Source: Pedobacter sp. FW305-3-2-15-E-R2A2
GTDB lineage: Bacteria > Bacteroidota > Bacteroidia > Sphingobacteriales > Sphingobacteriaceae
NCBI RefSeq assembly: GCF_038446955.1
Contig: NZ_CP151803.1
Span: forward strand, 5,580,001 to 5,644,000
Length of the DNA: 64,000 nucleotides
Direction: 5' to 3'
Shown here: piece by piece, positions 18,001-24,660 of the stretch
How positions within the stretch are numbered: position 1 is the stretch's first letter
Layout: every line of letters begins with the position of its first letter
Notes under the pieces: model-generated
What the model was told of the DNA's origin: nothing
Database searches by the model: none
What the model saw: the letters and a program-made list of their open reading frames with translations, nothing else
Translations under genes and position numbers: made by a program

Positions 18001-19126
18001 TCTTTTTGTCGTCCGCTGCAATCACGCTAATGATGTCACTACTGATGCTGTTCCTGTATTTACTATACTTATACACGGTAAAAGGCACGGCATTTTGATG
18101 GGTCACATTCACGCCGCCAAACATCGTTCCTATCCATACAGAGCCATAGTTATCCTCGTAAATGTCTTTGATCGAATTGTCGCTTAAGCTTTTGCGGTTC
18201 TCCGAATCATGTTTAAAACCCTTGAAACGGAGTGTTACCGGATCCAGGATATTCAACCCGTTCATGGTCGCCACCCATAATTGACCATCTTTTCCAGGCA
18301 TTATTTTACGAATGATGTCATTGCTGATCCCATCATTCCTCATTGGATCGTGCTTAAACCGGATAAATGAGCCGGATTCCGGAACAAAGAGGTTTAGTCC
18401 CTCTGCCTCCGTTCCAATCCAGATCCGCCCTTGCCGGTCTTCGGCAATGGTCTTGATCGAATTGCCACTGATGCTGTTTGCCCTGGAGGGAACATGAACA
18501 AATGAACTGATAACATAACGACCATTTTCAGGTGTCATCCTGCTCAGTCCTTCTGTCGTACCGACCCAGATATTTGATTTGCTGTCTTCAAAAACAGCAT
18601 AAATGGTATTTCCCGCAAGTCCGTCTTTTTTAAAGTATTTCCTGAATTTCCGGGTTTTCGGATTTTCAAGAATGCTCAATCCGTTGTAGGTACCAAACAA
18701 GACTTTCCCTTTAGTGCCCGCAGCGATGGAAAGGATAATTTTATCACTGATACCATTTTGATCTCCGGGCTTATAAATGATGCGCTCAAATTTATCGGTT
18801 TCCGGGATATACCTGTTGAGCCCATTCTGAGTACCTATCCAGAGATTTTTTTGCCGGTCTTCGGTAATGGCATAGATATAATCTTCAGAACTGATAGAGG
18901 CGGGATCGCTTTCCAGTGTTTTATATATTTTAACCCTTTTACCGTCATAGCGGTTCAGGCAATCCCTCGTTCCAAACCACATGTATCCCCTGCTGTCTTT
19001 ACAGATGGCCAAAACCGTACTCTGCGACAAGCCATTGGTAACCGATAAATGATCAAAGGAAAACTGACCAAACACAGCATTAAAAAACAAAACAATTGTT
19101 AAGGTTATAAATAAGTGCTTAGACAT
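15026..19126 (-). CDS. Hybrid two-component system regulator (HTCS) of the polysaccharide locus
   Basis: A 1366-residue one-protein two-component system, started at MSKHLFITLTIVLFFNAVFG because that gives a signal peptide; a 12-residue longer form lacks one at its N-terminus. It has periplasmic two-bladed propeller repeats with repeated IWIGT motifs (about 25-725), a Y_Y_Y domain (about 730-795), a membrane helix near 797-818, a HisKA domain with phospho-His857 (SHEIRTPLSL), and a HATPase with DNGIGIPEE. A receiver with Asp1166 and a C-terminal AraC-type DNA-binding domain (about 1260-1366) complete it. HTCS proteins sense the oligosaccharide directly and activate the susC operon. Its position next to the sulfatase gene supports that target. 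Confidence 0.95.
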   Translation of the reverse strand: MSKHLFITLTIVLFFNAVFGQFSFDHLSVTNGLSQSTVLAICKDSRGYMWFGTRDCLNRYDGKRVKIYKTLESDPASISSEDYIYAITEDRQKNLWIGTQNGLNRYIPETDKFERIIYKPGDQNGISDKIILSIAAGTKGKVLFGTYNGLSILENPKTRKFRKYFKKDGLAGNTIYAVFEDSKSNIWVGTTEGLSRMTPENGRYVISSFVHVPSRANSISGNSIKTIAEDRQGRIWIGTEAEGLNLFVPESGSFIRFKHDPMRNDGISNDIIRKIMPGKDGQLWVATMNGLNILDPVTLRFKGFKHDSENRKSLSDNSIKDIYEDNYGSVWIGTMFGGVNVTHQNAVPFTVYKYSKYRNSISSDIISVIAADDKKNLWIGTEGQGLNYFNTSTNEFKQYVNQPSDPGSLSSNTIKAIYKDRKGQIWIGLFQGGLELFNPSTGKFKHYRHDPNNPASLSYGYVSSISEDHQGRLWVGTSSKGLNLFDPEKQTFSVITDLPSSGLRLSSSYIRFSFSDSKKNFWVGTPRGLNLLSPGARQFKVFLKSTAHKDSLQSNQINCIQEDHDGNIWVGTHHGGLSLYHPKTQSFTSYNRQNGLASDNIIGILEDNEGSLWLSTDRGLSKFDLKQRSFKNYNITDGLPANEFNFNSAYKDEKGKLYFGSYNGLVAFTPREIKENEHLPKVDFSGLKLFNKPVLVGGPDQLLKQDISSVKEITFSADQDIFSIDFVALNYIQPERNKYAYKLEGFDKDWNYVTIPSATYTNLPAGEYKLLVKGSNNDGVWNEQPTALDIRVLPPLWGTWWAYLCYVVAVSTLLYLIFRFFRRQERLESELYYEHLNNERQQELYQMKLDFFTRISHEIRTPLSLIFAPLEKLIQMSKENELINYQLSGIKKNTDRLLRLITELLDFRKIETGNVKLQVRENELIAFCRQIFSSYEGLAELKNITYHFESPEEELLLFFDPAQLEKVCYNILSNAFKYTPDGGEISFFAGVENGQAKLVIQDNGIGIPEELLDKIFSNFYQVKSGKISTEGWGIGLALVKNIVELHHGEISVSSEQATAQERGQTSLTVRLPLGSAHFSAEELAVSSDLIPFPAALPEILSADAGKKEGVPAGEKKYTVLVVEDNDELRGFILQSLQHTYYLLTAADGLEGWNVAIEELPDLIISDVTMPGMNGLELCSKLKQEERTNHIPVIMLTAMASHLHQVDGLEAGADIYISKPFSIQVLELSIRNLLLGREGLRQKYNRQVLLMPGRIEITSPDEQFLDKLMKLLEAHMEDPEFNVGSLVEEIGMSQTVLYKKIKALTGLSITDFIKSQRLKRAAQLLSEHQLNISEVAYAVGFNDRKYFSKEFRKQFDVAPSEYARKTN

Positions 19127-19133
19127 GGTGATG

Positions 19134-19160
19134 GTCAGGAAAGCTTGGTTAGGTCCTGAC
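19134..19160 (-). promoter_or_regulatory. Inverted repeat just upstream of the HTCS start
   Basis: GTCAGGA (19134-19140) and TCCTGAC (19154-19160) form a perfect 7-bp inverted repeat with a 13-bp spacer, 8 bases upstream of the HTCS ATG. A -7-like box TATAATTG (minus strand) lies immediately upstream at about 19168-19161. It may be an operator or a 5'-leader hairpin. Confidence 0.35.
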
Positions 19161-19172
19161 AATTATACAAAA

Positions 19173-19216
19173 AAAATACGCTTATGCGGGTAGACCTCTC
19201 ACATTAAGCGTATTTT
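19173..19216 (-). terminator. Rho-independent terminator of the TetR-DoxX operon
   Basis: A perfect 12-bp stem, AAAATACGCTTA (19173-19184) with TAAGCGTATTTT (19205-19216), and a 20-nt loop. Read on the minus strand, the stem is followed by an unbroken run of eight T, 12 bases after the DoxX stop codon. The terminator overlaps the promoter region of the HTCS gene. Confidence 0.82.
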
Positions 19217-19228
19217 CAAAAAAGCAGA

Positions 19229-19660
19229 CTAGCGTCTGCGTTTACTCAGGTTATTGCTGATGATCTGATCAACGCTATATTTTCCACTTCCGGAAACAAA
19301 AAGGAAAGCATAAACGACCAGATAATGTAATGCCATTTCTTTTTTATCAAAACCATCAGGACCATGAATGATAAAAATTGCGACTAGCATGGTCACGATC
19401 AAAGGAATGACAGCCAGCCTTGTGCCCAATCCAATTAAGACCAGAATGGAACATAAAAATTCTGCAAAAACAGCCAATGCCAGTGAAGCAGGCTCACCCA
19501 CCCCTATTGGATCTCCAAATTGAATAGGCCCGCCTCCGGTTAACATTTGTAATTTCTGATAGCCATGAAATAGCATAAAAACAGCAATAGAAACGCGCAG
19601 AACCAGCAACATAAAGTGAATGCCTTCATGGTTGAAATTGGTGTTGAATAATTTTTTCAT
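19229..19660 (-). CDS. DoxX family membrane protein
   Basis: A 143-residue protein with four hydrophobic segments (about 16-36, 58-78, 82-102 and 112-128). The first helix pattern LRVSIAVFMLFHGYQKLQML is typical of DoxX/SURF4-like proteins. Some DoxX proteins act in redox or thiosulfate metabolism; others have no known function. It lies 61 bases downstream of the TetR gene on the same strand and ends in a strong terminator, so the two form a regulator-target pair. Substrate or activity unknown. Confidence 0.85.
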   Translation of the reverse strand: MKKLFNTNFNHEGIHFMLLVLRVSIAVFMLFHGYQKLQMLTGGGPIQFGDPIGVGEPASLALAVFAEFLCSILVLIGLGTRLAVIPLIVTMLVAIFIIHGPDGFDKKEMALHYLVVYAFLFVSGSGKYSVDQIISNNLSKRRR

Positions 19661-19721
19661 CTAGGTAGATTGTTTAGTTTGAATCGTTTATTAATTAATG
19701 GTGTATGTTAAAGCTATGAAT

Positions 19722-20327
19722 TTATTTGCTCGTTATGGAGATAATAAATCCTGAAATCGCATCCTGAAGAATCATTTTCTTTGAAGCATCCGGTTTTCCT
19801 TCTTTCTGAATCATCTGAATAGAAACCAGGCCATGGAGAATCGATAGGTAGGTATGGTATTTCAGGAAATAGTCTGCTTCCGGATGATTGCTTTGCGCAA
19901 TCGCTTCTTTGATCGTGGAAATCATGATGCCTGTAGCAGTCTTCATTTCTATAATCTGGTTTACCCGGTCACAGGCCGGAATGCCAAGGCCAAACATCAA
20001 TTGATAATATTCGTTGTGGTCAAAAGCAAAATCCCAATAGGCATGTGCCATCGCTTCCAGCTGTTGGGCAGGAACCTTATATTGGTCTTTCACCACCTGA
20101 AGGGTATCAGATAACTTTTGAAATCCTTCTTTGGTGAATTCCAGCAGGATCGCTTCCTTATTTTCAAAATGGTTATAAATCACGGGAATACTATACTCAA
20201 TCGCATCCGCAATCTTGCGGATCGATAAAGATTGCCAGCCATCAGAAATGACCTGCTGCCATGCCGCTTCAAGAATGCTTGCTTTAAATTCTTCCTTCTG
20301 CCTTATTTTACGTTCTGCAATTCCCAT
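19722..20327 (-). CDS. TetR/AcrR family transcriptional regulator
   Basis: A 201-residue repressor. The N-terminal HTH contains KASILEAAWQQVISDGWQSL and SIRKIADAIEYSIPVIYNHF, the classic TetR recognition helix ending in YNHFENKEAIL. The C-terminal 140 residues are helical ligand-binding region with no recognisable class. It is followed by DoxX on the same strand. A palindromic site GTTAACACTGTTAAC lies 15 bases upstream, next to a -7 box, consistent with autorepression of the operon. Confidence 0.9.
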   Translation of the reverse strand: MGIAERKIRQKEEFKASILEAAWQQVISDGWQSLSIRKIADAIEYSIPVIYNHFENKEAILLEFTKEGFQKLSDTLQVVKDQYKVPAQQLEAMAHAYWDFAFDHNEYYQLMFGLGIPACDRVNQIIEMKTATGIMISTIKEAIAQSNHPEADYFLKYHTYLSILHGLVSIQMIQKEGKPDASKKMILQDAISGFIISITSK

Positions 20328-20342
20328 AGACTATGAATTTTG

Positions 20343-20364
20343 GTTAACACTGTTAACAAAAGTA
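20343..20364 (-). promoter_or_regulatory. TetR-type operator overlapping the -7 box of the TetR-DoxX operon
   Basis: GTTAAC-ACT-GTTAAC at 20343-20357 is a 15-bp palindrome. A perfect minus-strand -7 box TACTTTTG (20364-20357) abuts it on the upstream side. A bound repressor would cover the transcription start. No good -33 TTG was found. Inference from position. Confidence 0.5.
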
Positions 20365-20441
20365 ATGGGTAAATTATATTTTAAAAAATCTTTAGGAAAT
20401 TCTGACTTAAATACAACAAATAATCAGGCTTAACACAGCTA

Positions 20442-21035
20442 TTAATCAATAATTAGCCGGAAAGTCAGGTTAATTCTGGAGGAGGTCACCTGCACTGTTT
20501 TTGGTAAACGATGTTCCCAATAATGTTGCGTTTCCCCCTTCATAATCAGCACACTGCCATGACTCAGGTCTACAGAAATAATAGGGATCTTTTCTACATA
20601 ACGCCTGAATTGAAAAATCCGGTGCGCACCGAAGCTGACAGAAGCAATCAAGGGATATTTCCCCAGGTTCTTTTCGTTGTCCCTATGCCAGCCCATACTG
20701 TCGCTCCCATCACGGTAGTGGTTGAGCAGACAGGCGTTGAATCTGGCATCGTACTTTTCTTCAATACGGGTTTTAATCTTTGTCATCGTTTCCGTCCATG
20801 GCAAAGCATTCATGGTAATTCCGGAATAGCTATAGCTGATCCCTTCGTCTCCATAAAATGCAGTGAACCGGGGTTGCATAACAGTTTTACCAAAGATTTT
20901 AATGGGTTCCTGTTTCCAGGCGACACCAGTGGTCAGGTCATTAAAATATTCATTGCTTTCTTCCTCATTAAAAAATCCTGGAAGGAACAGGGCTTCTCCC
21001 GGAATCGGAAGGAGGTTAACATGATCTCGGTACAT
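20442..21035 (-). CDS. AlkB-like 2-oxoglutarate/Fe(II)-dependent dioxygenase
   Basis: A 197-residue AlkB-family enzyme. I chose the ATG giving MYRDHVNLLPIPGEALFLPG; a 13-residue extension would need a TTG start. Iron-binding residues are visible in MGWHRDNEKNLG (H-x-D) with the distal His probably in GETQHYWEHRLPK, and Arg residues of the oxoglutarate site in SSRINLTFRLI. Family members reverse alkyl damage on DNA or RNA by oxidative demethylation. It is monocistronic on the minus strand and is followed by a gap toward TetR. Bacteroidota carry several AlkB types and this one is the common short form, presumed a DNA-repair enzyme. Confidence 0.9.
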   Translation of the reverse strand: MYRDHVNLLPIPGEALFLPGFFNEEESNEYFNDLTTGVAWKQEPIKIFGKTVMQPRFTAFYGDEGISYSYSGITMNALPWTETMTKIKTRIEEKYDARFNACLLNHYRDGSDSMGWHRDNEKNLGKYPLIASVSFGAHRIFQFRRYVEKIPIISVDLSHGSVLIMKGETQHYWEHRLPKTVQVTSSRINLTFRLIID

Positions 21036-21102
21036 CGAATGACTATAAAATAGTTTTCCATAAAGATAAATCAATTTTAACTAAAAATCCACCCCTGCTA
21101 TA

Positions 21103-21160
21103 AAACAACAATGCAGATGGAAAAAATACCTGAGTATCCTAACCACCTGCAATTCTTCCC
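21103..21160 (-). repeat. Hairpin repeat, copy 1 (3' end of mini-M16 gene 1)
   Basis: First of three copies of a 55-60 bp element beginning AAACAACAATGCAGATGG on the plus strand. On the minus strand it reads GCAGGTGG (21150-21143), an inner stem with tetraloop TCAG, then CCATCTGC (21120-21113) and a T-rich tail ATTGTTGTTT. The outer 8 bp pair fully, with one G-U. It follows the stop codon of the gene at 21196-21795 by 36 bases and looks like its terminator. Confidence 0.75.
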
Positions 21161-21195
21161 CTACGAATCTCTTTTTTTCTTGCTTTCCCGATTGC

Positions 21196-21795
21196 TTATC
21201 TTGCAATAGAAGTTTCACTATTTCCTTTCCATTCTCCAAATGCCTTTTTTGCCAGGGCTTTTGCCTGGGCAAGGCTGATGTTACCGGCAATGGTGATATA
21301 AGTTCTTGAAGGTGTGATCTGTTTGTTATAAAATGTTGTTACTTCGGCTAAAGAGACCGCCTGTTTTGTCGTCTTGTTTACCTGATCTAAAATAATCTGA
21401 TCGATTACCGGCTCCTGCAAAGCAGATGCTACAACTAAAAATGCATTTTCAAAATCGTCAGCATCTGCAGCCACATTGGCTTCATCAGCAGTCACGCTTA
21501 TTTTAGGGGCAATTTCTTTTTGGCTGCCTGCAAAAACAGCTTTGCTTCTTACACTTGTTCCTTCAGTTAAAATGTTCGTTAATACTCCAGATACTGCACC
21601 ATTGCTGTCCAGGTCTTCTCCTTCGATCTTAACAGAGGCGAAGACTTTTCCCATTCCGATATTCTCCGCTACAACGACCTCTATTCCGTTTTTTAATTTA
21701 AAACTTACCGGATCTTTCATCGTTACCTGCGCTTCGATATTACCGAACGCGAATACACCTATCATCATTATGAGTGCTTTTTTAATTGTTATCAT
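21196..21795 (-). CDS. Miniature M16-peptidase-like secreted protein, unit 1
   Basis: A 199-residue protein with a signal peptide (1-22). Its order of motifs follows an M16 (insulinase/pitrilysin) domain in shortened form: strand SFKLKNGIEVVVAENIGMGK, then GVLTNILTEGTSVRSK, then ADDFENAFLVVASALQEP, then EVTTFYNKQITPSRTYITIA and LAQAKALAKKAFGEWKG at the end. The HxxEH zinc motif is absent and the central helical part is largely missing, so proteolysis is very unlikely. The neighbouring gene at 21936-22400 is a shorter paralogue (about three quarters identical over the N-terminal 50 residues, by eye). Function unknown; a scaffold or binding remnant is possible. Confidence 0.6.
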   Translation of the reverse strand: MITIKKALIMMIGVFAFGNIEAQVTMKDPVSFKLKNGIEVVVAENIGMGKVFASVKIEGEDLDSNGAVSGVLTNILTEGTSVRSKAVFAGSQKEIAPKISVTADEANVAADADDFENAFLVVASALQEPVIDQIILDQVNKTTKQAVSLAEVTTFYNKQITPSRTYITIAGNISLAQAKALAKKAFGEWKGNSETSIAR

Positions 21796-21842
21796 TTTTA
21801 ATTCTGTTTTTCTGGTTGATATATTTGAATTGATTACGCTTT

Positions 21843-21900
21843 AAACAACAATGCAGATGGGATAAATACCTGGGTACTTAAACCACCTGCAATCCACTCC
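21843..21900 (-). repeat. Hairpin repeat, copy 2 (3' end of mini-M16 gene 2)
   Basis: Second copy of the hairpin element. Outer arms GCAGGTGG (21890-21883) and CCATCTGC (21860-21853), inner stem AAGTAC-CCAG-GTATTT. Base changes against copies 1 and 3 in the inner stem keep pairing through A-U/G-U swaps. The distance from copy 1 is 740 bp, equal to one gene-plus-hairpin unit. Confidence 0.75.
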
Positions 21901-21935
21901 CTCTAATCTCTCTGCACTTTGTTGCGCTCTCCAGC

Positions 21936-22400
21936 TTATTTTGTCAGTTCGGATGAACTGTTTTCTTTCCATTCGCCAAATGCTTTCTTAGCCAATACTT
22001 TTGCCTGAGCAAGGGTAATGTCGCCAGCTATGGTGATATATGTTTTTGCGGGTACAAGATTTCCATGGTTTCTGGTCGTAGATGTCAATGCTTCAGCAGT
22101 TGCTAAAAAAGCATTTTCAAAATCTTCTGCATCAGCAGCTACATTTGCTTCATCAGTACCAAAGTTTACTTTAGGTCCAAAGTCTTTACCGTTATCAGCA
22201 AGTGTGATAGTGGTATTGGACGCCAGCTGTCCGCCTTCGATTTTAACAGAGGCCAGGACTTTGCCCATTCCATTGTTTTCAGCAACGATAACTTCTACGC
22301 CGTTTTTTAGTTTAAAGCTCACCGGATCTTTCATGATCCCTTGTGCCTGAATGTTACTGAAAGTGAATAAGCCGATGATGATGAATAATAAGTTTTTCAT
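21936..22400 (-). CDS. Miniature M16-peptidase-like secreted protein, unit 2
   Basis: A 154-residue paralogue of the gene at 21196-21795. The signal peptide is followed by MKDPVSFKLKNGVEVIVAEN and ASVKIEGG, then DEANVAADAEDFENAFLATA, and ends YITIAGDITLAQAKVLAKKA FGEWKE. It lacks the LTEGT segment and more of the central region than unit 1, so the array is shrinking stepwise from a normal M16-like domain. No zinc motif. A perfect -7 box TACCTTTG lies at 22461-22454, 54 bases upstream. The shared N- and C-terminal strands kept in both copies suggest that the residual fold is still selected, or that the duplication is recent. Confidence 0.58.
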   Translation of the reverse strand: MKNLLFIIIGLFTFSNIQAQGIMKDPVSFKLKNGVEVIVAENNGMGKVLASVKIEGGQLASNTTITLADNGKDFGPKVNFGTDEANVAADAEDFENAFLATAEALTSTTRNHGNLVPAKTYITIAGDITLAQAKVLAKKAFGEWKENSSSELTK

Positions 22401-22453
22401 ATTGTGTTTTTTAGGTTGTGTGTATTTTTGGTCGATGTTTTTAATTGATGAGT

Positions 22454-22461
22454 CAAAGGTA
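22454..22461 (-). promoter_or_regulatory. -7 box upstream of mini-M16 unit 2
   Basis: Minus-strand TACCTTTG matches TAnnTTTG in all fixed positions, 54 bases upstream of the unit 2 ATG. A related sequence, GATAAATCAAAGATA on the plus strand, is found at 22763-22777 upstream of the third, broken unit, indicating that promoter and gene were duplicated together. Confidence 0.4.
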
Positions 22462-22601
22462 TGCCAGTTTTACAAGGCTGGAAAGACAGAATAGACGGAA
22501 AGGCAAAAGTGATCGGTGAAAGGATGTTTATCCCCTTTGATAATTTATAAAGGCAGATTCCGGATTGCCATCGTTGAGATTCTCTGAATAGAATGCCTTT
22601 T

Positions 22602-22660
22602 AAACAACAATGCAGATGGAATAAATACCTAAGTATTTAAACCACCTGCAAATCTTCCCC
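22602..22660 (-). repeat. Hairpin repeat, copy 3
   Basis: Third copy of the hairpin, with outer arms GCAGGTGG (22649-22642) and CCATCTGC (22619-22612) and a perfect inner stem AATAC-TTAG-GTATT. It is 759 bp from copy 2. The gene that should precede it is reduced to the fragment at 22665-22780. Confidence 0.72.
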
Positions 22661-22664
22661 CACT

Positions 22665-22780
22665 TCTCCCTATTTGTCAAATGCTTTCGCTATTTTCTCA
22701 TGTCATTGTTTTCAGCAATATTTTTTCGTCAGTTTATGCTTTTCTGGTTATTTTTATGGGTTGATAAATCAAAGATAAAA
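22665..22780 (-). pseudogene. Remnant of a third mini-M16 unit, with promoter kept
   Basis: Within the 500-base gap between unit 2 and the LytTR gene. The plus-strand pieces TTTGTCAAATGCTTTCGC and CATTGTTTTCAGCAATA match unit 2 sequence near its 3' end (GCCAAATGCTTTCTTAGCC) and near its 5' end (CCATTGTTTTCAGCAACGA), joined by a large deletion. A -7 box TATCTTTG survives at 22777-22770. No ORF remains. With the intact hairpin copy 3, the leftover could still give a short transcript of about 160 nt. The rest of the gap shows nothing further. Confidence 0.55.
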
Positions 22781-22903
22781 CCCTTTTAAGCGAACAGGAA
22801 GGGGGAATCGACAGAAAGGATAAAATGAACGGTGAACAAGGCTTTTGACTCTTTCATTTTCCGATCTATTATAATTATATTAGTATAGGTTAACGAAATC
22901 CCG

Positions 22904-23599
22904 ATGAATTGCTTAATTGTTGATGATAACAAAATTGCCCGGACTACGCTCAAAAAACTGATTAGCCTGGATCCCCTTTTAGTATTGGTTGGTGAATGCA
23001 GCAATGCAACCGAAGCTTATATCAAAATCCTGGAACAGCCTATTGACTTGTTGTTTTTGGATATAGAAATGCCCGGAATGACGGGAATGGAACTGGCCAA
23101 AAGCCTGGGACAAAAACGTCCGCTCATTATTTTCACCACTTCAAACAGAGATTACGCCGCCGATGCCTTCGACATGGACGTGATCGATTTTATCACCAAG
23201 CCGGTAACTACAGTCAGGTTTTTAAAATCTGTAGAAAAAGCAAGGGAATTCCAGAAAACCAAAATCTTACCACTGGACCTTATAGAAGAAGATTTCATCT
23301 TTATAAGAGATTCTGGTACCGTCAGAAGATTGGAACTGGACAATATCCTCTATCTGGAAGCCCAGGGAGACTATGTAAAAATTTATGTAGCGAATCAATT
23401 TTACAACATCCACACGACCTTAAAATCTGTAGAGGAAAAGTTGCCGGCAAGTGTCTTTCTTAGAGTACACCGATCCTTTATCATCAATGTCAGTAAAATA
23501 GATACCCTCGAAGGTGGTACGCTGATCATCAACAAAAATCTGGTTCCTGTTTCAGATGCCTACCGCGCCACACTTAATAAAAGAATGCAGATTCTTTGA
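22904..23599 (+). CDS. LytTR family response regulator
   Basis: A 231-residue regulator. The receiver domain is at about 1-115 with phospho-acceptor Asp53 in DLLFLDIEMPGMTG and acidic pair Asp7/Asp8; Thr and Lys positions appear in IFTTSNRDYAADAFDMDVID and FITKP. The C-terminal LytTR DNA-binding domain (about 130-231) shows FIRDSGTVRRLELDNILYLE and FLRVHRSFIINVSKIDTLEG. Such regulators bind pairs of direct repeats. No LytS-type kinase is adjacent; instead a stand-alone Hpt protein follows after 49 bases, suggesting phosphate is delivered by a remote hybrid kinase through that Hpt. Confidence 0.93.
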   Translation: MNCLIVDDNKIARTTLKKLISLDPLLVLVGECSNATEAYIKILEQPIDLLFLDIEMPGMTGMELAKSLGQKRPLIIFTTSNRDYAADAFDMDVIDFITKPVTTVRFLKSVEKAREFQKTKILPLDLIEEDFIFIRDSGTVRRLELDNILYLEAQGDYVKIYVANQFYNIHTTLKSVEEKLPASVFLRVHRSFIINVSKIDTLEGGTLIINKNLVPVSDAYRATLNKRMQIL

Positions 23600-23648
23600 T
23601 AATTGGCTTATTTTTTGCTCGGTAACTGTACATTTCATCCCTTATAAA

Positions 23649-24023
23649 ATGTCGTCCCAAACTCCCTATACCGCTGGAAGTTACCAACTCATTGACCTCA
23701 GTTATATCGAGCAGATCAGCAATGGCGACAAAGCCTTTGAAAAAGAAATTGTTCAGATTTTCGTGGAGCAAATTCCCCAGGACCTGGCCTTATTAAAGCA
23801 GCACTTTGCTGCCGGCGACTTCAGCAAGGTGAAACAAAGTGCACATTATATGCTACCCAGTATTTCCATCCTGGGACTGGAAACCAAATTAAAGGTTGAA
23901 CTGGAGGCACTGGAAGCATTGGAATCCGCTTACAAAGTTCTTAGACGTCATATCGAAACCATTGATAAGGTCTGCAATACCGCAAGAGCGGAAGCCATTG
24001 AATTGCTCCATTCTTATGCCTGA
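23649..24023 (+). CDS. Stand-alone histidine phosphotransfer (Hpt) protein
   Basis: A 124-residue helical protein starting MSSQTPYTAGSYQLIDLSYI. A longer reading would overlap the LytTR gene out of frame and is rejected. The Hpt core is SKVKQSAHYMLPSISILGLE, with His66 as phosphate carrier (family pattern AH.lKgs; the Lys two residues on is replaced by Leu-Pro). It relays phosphate between a hybrid kinase and a response regulator, most likely the LytTR protein encoded just before it. The gene ends 21 bases from the convergent DinB gene, a gap with a poor stem and a T-run. Confidence 0.8.
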   Translation: MSSQTPYTAGSYQLIDLSYIEQISNGDKAFEKEIVQIFVEQIPQDLALLKQHFAAGDFSKVKQSAHYMLPSISILGLETKLKVELEALEALESAYKVLRRHIETIDKVCNTARAEAIELLHSYA

Positions 24024-24044
24024 AGAATGGAACAATGACAATTA

Positions 24045-24584
24045 TTAACTGTCTTTTTTCTTACCGTAGATATTGTAATAATTATAATCCGTCATCGGTG
24101 CACCGGTTAAGCCAAGGTGATGTGAAATCGTGGTCAGCTGTCCCCGATGGTAAGTACTGTGGTTCATCACCTGCTGGATGTATTCAAAGTTGGCGAAGTC
24201 ACAATTAAACCATGGATTGACCACGAGGTTATTTTCTTCAATGGACTCTGCCATCATTTGATTCACATAACTGGAGAATTCTTCAGACTGCTGAATGAGC
24301 GTCACAAAAGCATCTTCTATCGTTCCCTGGAATTCAGCCTCCGGCTCGAAGGCTTCTTTTTTAATCACCGACAACCAGTACGCCTGTGTTTGCCAAATGT
24401 GAAGTATGGTCGGTTTAATGCCTGAAAAGCTTGACCGCACTTCTTTCTCCAATACTTCTTCAGGATAAGTTCTCAGCCAATTGATCAGCGTGGTGTTTGC
24501 CCAGGCGTTATAAGCCACATAATTCCTCATTAAATAAGTGATTGCATTTGTAGCTGTTGCGGTGTTAAGGTGGTCAGGTGTCAT
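24045..24584 (-). CDS. DinB family protein
   Basis: A 179-residue four-helix-bundle protein. Family landmarks: N-terminal YNAWANTTLINWL, GIKPTILHIWQTQAYWLSVI with a metal His, and HSTYHRGQLTTISHHLGL near residue 140-160, the typical HxxxHRGQ pair. DinB/YfiT proteins bind a divalent metal and many are thiol-dependent transferases or damage-inducible proteins of unknown role. It lies 76 bases downstream of the cytochrome oxidase gene and could share its transcript. Confidence 0.9.
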   Translation of the reverse strand: MTPDHLNTATATNAITYLMRNYVAYNAWANTTLINWLRTYPEEVLEKEVRSSFSGIKPTILHIWQTQAYWLSVIKKEAFEPEAEFQGTIEDAFVTLIQQSEEFSSYVNQMMAESIEENNLVVNPWFNCDFANFEYIQQVMNHSTYHRGQLTTISHHLGLTGAPMTDYNYYNIYGKKKDS

Positions 24585-24660
24585 AATTTATTGAGTTTGT
24601 TTTCTACTACAAATTAAAGATACGACACTGACAACCTTATGGCAGTGTAAATTAAAAAAT

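Noticed and set aside
21843..21895. Hairpin copy 2 read on the minus strand as a coding tail (AGGLSTQVFIPSALLFKA)
   Set aside because: The same frame is broken by stops in copies 1 and 3, while RNA pairing is preserved in all three.
21103..22660. The three 55-60 bp hairpin repeats as integron attC sites or a mobile element
   Set aside because: No GTTRRRY/RYYYAAC core pair, no integrase, and each copy sits at a fixed distance behind a homologous gene with a T-rich tail, which fits duplicated terminators.
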